Shown: in pieces, positions 4,221 through 8,740 of the stretch | How the letters are laid out: each line of letters starts with the position of its first letter | Position numbering within the stretch: position 1 is the stretch's first letter | Assembly (NCBI GenBank): GCA_002694345.1 | Contig: NZLV01000133.1 | Location: forward strand, 1 to 8,740 | Source: Maricaulis sp. | GTDB taxonomy: Bacteria > Pseudomonadota > Alphaproteobacteria > Caulobacterales > Maricaulaceae | Reading direction: 5' to 3' | DNA: 8,740 nt | The notes under the pieces: model-generated | Databases searched by the model: none | The model's input: the letters and a program-made list of their open reading frames with translations, nothing else | What the model was told of the DNA's origin: nothing | Translations under genes and position numbers: made by a program

Positions 4221-4958
4221 ATGTTTGATCTGACTGGCAAGAATGCCCTCGTGACCGGTGCGACCGGCGGGCTGGGCAATGCGATTGCCCGCAAGCTGCA
4301 TGCCCAGGGCGCCACTGTGGCCCTGTCCGGTACGCGCGAAGCCGTGCTGCAGGAACTGGCCGACGAGCTGGGCGAACGCGCCCACGTCCTGCCCTGCAAC
4401 CTGTCTGACGCCGAAGCCGTGGACGCGCTGCCCAAGCAGGCCGCTGAAGCCATGGGCTCGCTGGATATCCTGGTCGCCAATGCCGGCATCACCAAGGACC
4501 AGCTCCTCATGCGCATGAAGGATGAGGACTGGGATCAGGTCATCCGCATCAATCTGGAAAGCTATTTCCGCCTGTCCCGCGCCGCCCTGCGCGGCATGAT
4601 GAAAGCCCGTTGGGGCCGCATCATCGGCATCACCTCCGTGGTGGGCGTGACCGGCAATCCGGGCCAGACCAATTACTGCGCCTCCAAGGCCGGCATGATC
4701 GGTTTCTCCAAATCGCTGGCCCAGGAAGTGGCGGCGCGCGGTGTCACCGTGAACTGTGTCGCTCCGGGCTTCATCGCCTCGCCGATGACCGATGTGCTGA
4801 CCGATGACCAGAAGTCCGCAATCCTGACGAAAATCCCGGCAGGTGATCTCGGCTCGGGCGATGATATCGCCGGTGCTGTGGTTTACCTCGCCTCCGATGA
4901 AGCCAATTACATGACCGGCCAGACGCTGCATGTGAATGGCGGCATGGCCATGATCTGA
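4221..4958 (+). CDS. fabG: 3-oxoacyl-ACP reductase
   Basis: NADPH-dependent reduction of 3-ketoacyl-ACP to (R)-3-hydroxyacyl-ACP, the first reductive step of each elongation cycle. The 245-residue product is a classical short-chain dehydrogenase. The Rossmann glycine motif TGATGGLG is at 12-19 and the NAG motif at 87-89. The catalytic set is N111 (RINLES), S139 (GITSVVG), Y152 and K156 (YCASK). The APGFIASPMT segment follows at 181-190 and the C-terminus is LHVNGGMAMI. Length and residues match E. coli FabG closely, and its placement directly upstream of acpP removes most doubt about other dehydrogenase roles. GGAGGG lies 8 bases upstream of the ATG. Confidence 0.96.
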   Translation: MFDLTGKNALVTGATGGLGNAIARKLHAQGATVALSGTREAVLQELADELGERAHVLPCNLSDAEAVDALPKQAAEAMGSLDILVANAGITKDQLLMRMKDEDWDQVIRINLESYFRLSRAALRGMMKARWGRIIGITSVVGVTGNPGQTNYCASKAGMIGFSKSLAQEVAARGVTVNCVAPGFIASPMTDVLTDDQKSAILTKIPAGDLGSGDDIAGAVVYLASDEANYMTGQTLHVNGGMAMI

Positions 4959-4989
4959 TGGCATAAATCCGCTTGCGGGCATTGTGCGA

Positions 4990-5009
4990 CATTCTGGTCT
5001 CACAGAATG
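4990..5009 (+). repeat. Hairpin between fabG and acpP
   Basis: CATTCTG (4990-4996) and CAGAATG (5003-5009) are a perfect 7-bp inverted repeat with a 6-base loop, 31 bp after the fabG stop. No U-tract follows, so it is not a standard intrinsic terminator. It may be a weak terminator, a 3'-end stabiliser or a processing site that sets acpP mRNA apart from fabG mRNA. Confidence 0.4.
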
Positions 5010-5033
5010 AAGTGTGGTAACTGCCCGCGCATC

Positions 5034-5086
5034 TTGGGTTTGGGTTGTATTTGGGCCCTTCCCGTCTTCTCCTGCACCGCTATAGT
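5034..5086 (+). promoter_or_regulatory. Probable acpP promoter region
   Basis: The 157-bp gap before acpP contains a good -10-like TATAGT at 5081-5086, within GCTATAGT, which resembles the alphaproteobacterial GCTANAWC-type -10. It is placed so that transcription would begin about 23 bases before the acpP ATG. No clear TTGAC-like -35 sits at the expected distance. Upstream is a T/G-rich run with TTTGGG repeated (5034-5055). A separate acpP promoter is expected because ACP is needed in large excess over the enzymes; the exact elements are uncertain. Confidence 0.4.
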
Positions 5087-5115
5087 TCCGCGGTGAATCA
5101 TTATGAGGGTCTGAA

Positions 5116-5352
5116 ATGTCTGACGTTCTCGAGCGCGTTACGAAAATTGTTATCGAGCATCTCGATGTGGATGCGGAAAAGGTCACCGAGAAGGCGTCCT
5201 TCATTGATGATCTGGGCGCTGACAGCCTGGACAATGTCGAACTCGTCATGGCGTTCGAAGAAGAATTCGACATCGAGATTCCGGATGATGCCGCCGAGCA
5301 CATCCAGACGGTCGGTGATGCCGTGAAGTTCATCTCCGAGAAGGTGGGCTAA
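5116..5352 (+). CDS. acpP: Acyl carrier protein
   Basis: Small acidic cytoplasmic protein that carries growing acyl chains on a 4'-phosphopantetheine arm. The 78-residue length is normal. The attachment site is Ser37 in DDLGADSLDNVELVM (31-45), followed by the acidic recognition helix FEEEFDIEIPDDAAE (47-61). The product begins MSDVLERVTKIV and ends ISEKVG, as in alphaproteobacterial AcpP. GAGGG lies 6 bases before the ATG. A GANTC site (5095-5099) lies in the short leader. fabF starts 10 bp after its stop, so the two are probably co-transcribed. Confidence 0.98.
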   Translation: MSDVLERVTKIVIEHLDVDAEKVTEKASFIDDLGADSLDNVELVMAFEEEFDIEIPDDAAEHIQTVGDAVKFISEKVG

Positions 5353-5362
5353 CGACCCCTTC

Positions 5363-6646
5363 ATGCGTCGCGTCGTCGTAACGGGAATCGGCCTCGTCAC
5401 GCCATTGGGCTGCGGGCGGGAAGTCGTCTGGGAACGTCTTCTCGCCGGCCGTTCGGGGCTGGGCAGGATCGAACATTTCGAAACCGATGATCTTGCCTGC
5501 AAGATCGCCGGACTGGTTCCCCGCACCGACGGACGTGGTGGCGGGCGCGAAGGCGATGCCGGGGTGTTCGACCCCGACAGCGTGATGAGCGCCCGGGACC
5601 GCCGCCGGGTGGATGACTTCATCCTCTACGGCATTGCGGCGGCCGACGAAGCGCTGGCGGATTCGGGCTGGGAACCCCAGACCGAAGAGGACAAGTACCG
5701 CGCCGGCGTCATGATCGGATCGGGTATTGGTGGTCTGGAAACGACCTACAATGCCTCGGTCGATCTGCACGAGAAGGGGCCGCGTCGCCTCTCTCCCTTC
5801 ATCATTCCCGCCATGCTGATCAATCTGGTTTCCGGCCAGGTTTCGATCCGTCATGGCCTGAAAGGCCCCAACCACGCTGTGGTGACGGCCTGTTCCACCG
5901 GGGCACACGCCATCGGCGATGCGGCGCGTCTGGTGTCGCGCGGTGATGCGGATGTCATGGTCGCCGGCGGCGCCGAAGCCACGGTCTGCCGCCTGGGCAT
6001 TGCCGGCTTCGTCGCCTGCAAGGCGCTCTCCACCGGTTTCAACGACACGCCGGAAGCGGCGTCGCGCCCCTATGACAAGGACCGGGACGGTTTTGTCATG
6101 GGTGAAGGCGCCGGCGTCCTCGTTCTGGAAGAATACGAACACGCCAAGGCACGTGGCGCGAAAATCTATGCCGAAGTGAAGGGGTATGGCCTGTCGGGCG
6201 ACGCCTATCACATCACGGCCCCGGCCGAAGATGGCGATGGCGGCTTCCGCTCCATGTCCGCCGCACTCAAGGATGCCGGGCTGGAGCCGGGCGATATCGA
6301 TTACGTGAACGCGCACGGCACCTCGACCCCTCTGGGTGACGAGATCGAGCTGCGCGCCGTGGAACGCCTGTTCGGCGATCAGGCCGACGGGCTGGTCATG
6401 TCCTCCACCAAATCCGCTGTGGGTCACCTTCTGGGCGCTGCCGGTGCGATCGAGGGGATATTCTCGATCCTGGCGATCCGCGACGGCGTCTGCCCGCCGA
6501 CGCTCAACCTGGACAATCCGTCTGTTGAGACCCGCATCAATCTGGCGCCCAAGACGGCTGTGAAAAAGCCGGTGAAAGCGGCCCTGTCGAACTCGTTTGG
6601 ATTCGGCGGGACGAATGCCTCCGTGGTATTTGTCGCGGCTGAATAG
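5363..6646 (+). CDS. fabF: 3-oxoacyl-ACP synthase II
   Basis: Condensing enzyme (KAS II) that elongates acyl-ACP with malonyl-ACP and is important for long-chain and cis-vaccenate synthesis. The 427-residue thiolase-fold protein has the nucleophile Cys177 in VVTACSTGAHA, His318 in NAHGTSTPLGD, Lys350 and His355 in STKSAVGHLLGAAG, and the late glycine-rich SNSFGFGGTN. FVMGEGAG (244-251) is the usual gate region. A loop of about 25 residues at 52-75, rich in Gly, Arg and Asp, is longer than in E. coli FabF, as in other alphaproteobacterial versions. The start is the ATG 10 bp after acpP; its ribosome-binding site is weak, which fits coupling to acpP. FabF rather than FabB is chosen from the acpP-fabF adjacency and sequence features. 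Confidence 0.95.
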   Translation: MRRVVVTGIGLVTPLGCGREVVWERLLAGRSGLGRIEHFETDDLACKIAGLVPRTDGRGGGREGDAGVFDPDSVMSARDRRRVDDFILYGIAAADEALADSGWEPQTEEDKYRAGVMIGSGIGGLETTYNASVDLHEKGPRRLSPFIIPAMLINLVSGQVSIRHGLKGPNHAVVTACSTGAHAIGDAARLVSRGDADVMVAGGAEATVCRLGIAGFVACKALSTGFNDTPEAASRPYDKDRDGFVMGEGAGVLVLEEYEHAKARGAKIYAEVKGYGLSGDAYHITAPAEDGDGGFRSMSAALKDAGLEPGDIDYVNAHGTSTPLGDEIELRAVERLFGDQADGLVMSSTKSAVGHLLGAAGAIEGIFSILAIRDGVCPPTLNLDNPSVETRINLAPKTAVKKPVKAALSNSFGFGGTNASVVFVAAE

Positions 6647-6668
6647 CTGTTGATCGGGGATTCCCAGT

Positions 6669-7715
6669 ATGAGTGAGGCGGAGACGTCCAAGCCCAAATC
6701 CGGCGGGCTGGCGAAATTCCTTCTGATATCGGTGATGGTCCTGGCCGTGCTCGCCCTCGGTGCCCTGGGGGCGCTCTATGGCGGCTATAAATGGCTGGAA
6801 GCGCAGTTCGCCGCGCCTGGCCCGACCGTCGAGGAAACAATCGTCATGCTGCCGCGCGGGGCCGGCCTGATCCGCATTGCCGCCCAGCTTGAAACCGAAG
6901 GCGTCATCACCGACCAGCGCATCTTCCGTGCCGCGGTGACGCTGGACCAGGGGGACCGTTCCCTGCGCGCTGGCGAGTACAGCATCCCGGCCGGCGCCTC
7001 CATGGCGCAGGTCTACGAGCTTCTGCGCTCCGGCCAGACCATCCAGCATTCCGTCACCTTCGCCGAAGGCCTGACCAGCGCCATGATCGTGGCCGTGCTG
7101 AACGACTCTGACGTACTGACCGGCGAGATCGCTGAAGTTCCGGCCGAAGGCACGCTCCTGCCGGAGACCTATCACGTCACCCGCGGCACATCCCGCCAGG
7201 ACCTCCTGGACCGCATGGCTCGCGACCAGCGCGAACTGCTCGACGAGTTGTGGCCGAACCGCGCGCCCAACCTGCCGATCGAAACCCGCGAGGAAGCCAT
7301 CATCCTGGCCTCGGTCGTAGAGAAGGAGACCGGTGTGGCCTCTGAACGCCCGGAAGTGGCAGCGGTCTTCATCAACCGCCTGCGCCGCGGCATGCGCCTG
7401 GAAAGCGACCCGACCATCATCTACGGCATCAGTCAGGGTGAACCGCTGGGCCGTGGCCTGCGCCGGTCGGAAATCGATAATGAAAACAATGCCTGGAACA
7501 CGTACCAGATCCCGCGACTGCCGCCGACGCCGATCGCCAATCCGGGCCGGGAATCCCTGGCTGCAGTGCTGAACCCGGCCGAGACTTCGGCGCTCTTCTT
7601 CGTCGCGGACGGCACCGGCGGTCACGTCTTCGCAGACACCTATGCCCAGCATCAGCGCAATGTCGCGCAATGGCGCCGGATCGAGCGTCAGCGCCGCGCC
7701 GGGGGTGGCCGGTAA
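6669..7715 (+). CDS. mltG: Endolytic murein transglycosylase MltG (YceG family)
   Basis: Inner-membrane lytic transglycosylase that cleaves nascent glycan strands and is thought to set glycan length or terminate polymerisation. The 348-residue product has a short cytoplasmic N-terminus and one membrane helix at about 15-38. A LysM-like region follows (about 55-125, including AGEYSIPAGASM), then the YceG catalytic domain. The catalytic Glu is E218 in ILASVVEKET (212-221). Downstream motifs are VFINRLRRGMRLESDPTIIYG (233-253), NTYQIPRLPPTPI and FFVADGTGGHVFADTY. All are standard for the family. It starts 22 bp after fabF with GGGGA about 9 bases upstream, and a GANTC site (6659-6663) overlaps this leader. 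The stop codon TAA shares its last A with the yicC ATG. Confidence 0.95.
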   Translation: MSEAETSKPKSGGLAKFLLISVMVLAVLALGALGALYGGYKWLEAQFAAPGPTVEETIVMLPRGAGLIRIAAQLETEGVITDQRIFRAAVTLDQGDRSLRAGEYSIPAGASMAQVYELLRSGQTIQHSVTFAEGLTSAMIVAVLNDSDVLTGEIAEVPAEGTLLPETYHVTRGTSRQDLLDRMARDQRELLDELWPNRAPNLPIETREEAIILASVVEKETGVASERPEVAAVFINRLRRGMRLESDPTIIYGISQGEPLGRGLRRSEIDNENNAWNTYQIPRLPPTPIANPGRESLAAVLNPAETSALFFVADGTGGHVFADTYAQHQRNVAQWRRIERQRRAGGGR

Positions 7716-8590
7716 TGGCGGTCCTGTCCGGCATGACCGGCTTTGCCCGCCTTGAAGGCACGCATGGCGAGTGGCGCTGGGCCTGGGAAGCGCGCAGCGT
7801 CAATGGCAAGGGGCTGGAGCCGCGCTTCCGCCTGCCCACCGGCTTCGACCGGCTCGACATCAAATCCCGCGAACGCGCCAAGGCCCGTTTCAACCGCGGC
7901 AATATCCAGGCCTCGCTCTCCCTGAAACGGGACGGTGGAGCCTCTGCCGTCACCATCGACCAGGACAAGCTGGCCGCGCTGCTCAAGGCCAGCCAGCCTT
8001 ATATCGAGGCGGGCAGCGTATCCCGTCCCAGTTTCGGCGATCTGCTGCAGATCCCCGGCGTGCTGGGCAGTGAAGAGATCTCCGCACCGGACGAGGCGCT
8101 CGACCAGGCCATCCTGGACGGGCTGGAGGCCACACTGGCCGCGCTGGAAACCGCGCGCCGTGAAGAGGGCGCAGCCCTGACCCCGGTGCTGGCCGGTCAT
8201 ATCGACGAGATCGAGCGCCTGACGGCCGAGGCCGCCGCCTGTTCCGCCGTGCGCATCGAGAGTATCCGGGACCGGTTCCGGGCCAAGTTCGCTGAAGTGA
8301 TCCAGGGGGATTTGCCGGAAGAGCGACTGGCCCAGGAAGCGGCGGCCCTGGCCGTGAAAATGGACATCCGCGAGGAGCTCGACCGGCTCAAGGCCCATAT
8401 CGGGTCGGCGCGGGACCTGCTTTCGGGCGGCTCGCCTGTGGGCCGCAAACTGGACTTCCTGTGCCAGGAGTTTAATCGCGAAGCGAACACTCTATGCTCG
8501 AAGTCCTCCGATTCTTCACTCACCCAGATCGGTCTTGATCTCAAGAACTCGATCGACCAGTTCAGGGAGCAGGTACAGAATGTCGAGTGA
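7715..8590 (+). CDS. yicC: YicC-family endoribonuclease
   Basis: 291-residue member of the YicC/YloC family; the E. coli member has been described as an endoribonuclease that affects small-RNA turnover. The N-terminus MAVLSGMTGFARLEG and EARSVNGKGLEPRFRLP are the family's opening blocks. The C-terminal domain has MDIREELDRLKAHI, KLDFLCQEFNREANTLCSKS and LDLKNSIDQFREQVQNVE, all near-invariant in the family. The frame is open 15 codons further upstream, inside mltG, but the conserved family start and the ribosome-binding GGGGGTGG place the start at the ATG overlapping the mltG stop (TAATG). yicC next to gmk is a widespread arrangement. The stop overlaps the gmk start by 11 bases, suggesting translational coupling. 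Substrate in this organism is unknown. Confidence 0.95.
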   Translation: MAVLSGMTGFARLEGTHGEWRWAWEARSVNGKGLEPRFRLPTGFDRLDIKSRERAKARFNRGNIQASLSLKRDGGASAVTIDQDKLAALLKASQPYIEAGSVSRPSFGDLLQIPGVLGSEEISAPDEALDQAILDGLEATLAALETARREEGAALTPVLAGHIDEIERLTAEAAACSAVRIESIRDRFRAKFAEVIQGDLPEERLAQEAAALAVKMDIREELDRLKAHIGSARDLLSGGSPVGRKLDFLCQEFNREANTLCSKSSDSSLTQIGLDLKNSIDQFREQVQNVE

Positions 8591-8740
8591 CGGCCATTCC
8601 GGACCGATTTTTCGTGGACGCCGCCGCGGTGTCCTGCTGGCCCTGTCCAGCCCGTCCGGTGCCGGCAAGACGACGCTGTCCAAGCGCCTGCTGAGCCAGA
8701 ATCCCGATGTGATCCTGTCCGTCTCCGCCACCACGCGCCA
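8580..8740 (+). CDS. gmk: Guanylate kinase, 5' part (cut by the window end)
   Basis: ATP-dependent phosphorylation of GMP to GDP. About 53 codons are visible. After a polar, basic N-terminal extension (SSDGHSGPIFRGRRRG) comes the P-loop strand LLALSSPSGAGKTTLSKRLL, with SPSGAGKT at 24-31, and then ILSVSATTR, which begins the GMP-binding region characteristic of guanylate kinases. The ATG at 8580 lies inside the last codons of yicC, overlapping it by 11 bases, with an AGGT about 6 bases upstream. The P-loop and the SATTR motif make the family call firm despite truncation. An extension before the P-loop is common in alphaproteobacterial Gmk. Confidence 0.94.
   Translation, partial: MSSDGHSGPIFRGRRRGVLLALSSPSGAGKTTLSKRLLSQNPDVILSVSATTR

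Noticed and set aside
3912..5333. Long open frame on the minus strand opposite fabG and acpP
   Set aside because: It is antisense to clear, motif-complete genes, its predicted product is a low-complexity His/Gly/Arg-rich sequence, and it crosses non-coding sequence. Such frames are common opposite high-G+C genes.
5330..6697. Long open frame on the minus strand opposite fabF
   Set aside because: Antisense shadow of fabF with no recognisable domain; the composition reflects GC-rich third positions on the other strand.
6537..7670. Long open frame on the minus strand opposite mltG
   Set aside because: Antisense shadow of mltG with no ribosome-binding site or family motif.
1..8740. Mobile elements, CRISPR arrays, toxin-antitoxin or phage-defence modules
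   Set aside because: No transposase, integrase, regularly spaced repeats or paired small toxin/antitoxin genes were seen; composition and gene order are those of conserved core chromosome.

Overview
The window looks like core chromosome of a high-G+C alphaproteobacterium. The best guess is a Caulobacterales/Hyphomonadales-type (Maricaulis- or Hyphomonas-like) organism. The reasons are the gene orders rpsF-rpsR-rplI-(x)-dnaB and fabD-x-fabG-acpP-fabF-mltG-yicC-gmk, the acidic C-terminal tail on bL9, the FabF insert near residues 52-75, and GANTC (CcrM-type methylation) sites placed in several gene leaders. The taxon is inference; the gene families are clear from their motifs.

Left half, minus strand, read right to left. 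rpsF (bS6), rpsR (bS18) and rplI (bL9) form a compact operon with 14-bp gaps, closed by a strong intrinsic terminator at 1391-1427. Beyond it lie two tandem genes for small, mutually homologous four-helix membrane proteins of unknown function (895-1332 and 311-763). A 247-bp non-coding region (64-310) follows, holding DnaA-box-like sites, four GANTC sites and several inverted repeats. The start of a gene truncated by the window edge comes last (1-63), by synteny probably the replicative helicase dnaB.

Right half, plus strand. A divergent 241-bp intergenic region (2727-2967) separates rpsF from fabD. Then come fabD (malonyl-CoA:ACP transacylase), a small membrane protein of unknown function, fabG (3-ketoacyl-ACP reductase), acpP (acyl carrier protein), fabF (KAS II), mltG (endolytic murein transglycosylase), yicC (YicC-family endoribonuclease) and the 5' part of gmk (guanylate kinase, cut by the window end). 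Malonyl transfer, the carrier, condensation and ketoreduction are thus all encoded here. The last genes overlap or nearly touch, which suggests translational coupling from mltG into yicC and gmk.

No mobile element, CRISPR array, tRNA or rRNA was seen, and no novel multi-gene system is evident. The parts least explained by known biology are the tandem membrane paralogues inserted between rplI and the dnaB-like gene, the small membrane protein inside the fab cluster, and the dense regulatory-looking intergenic regions at 64-310 and 2727-2967.
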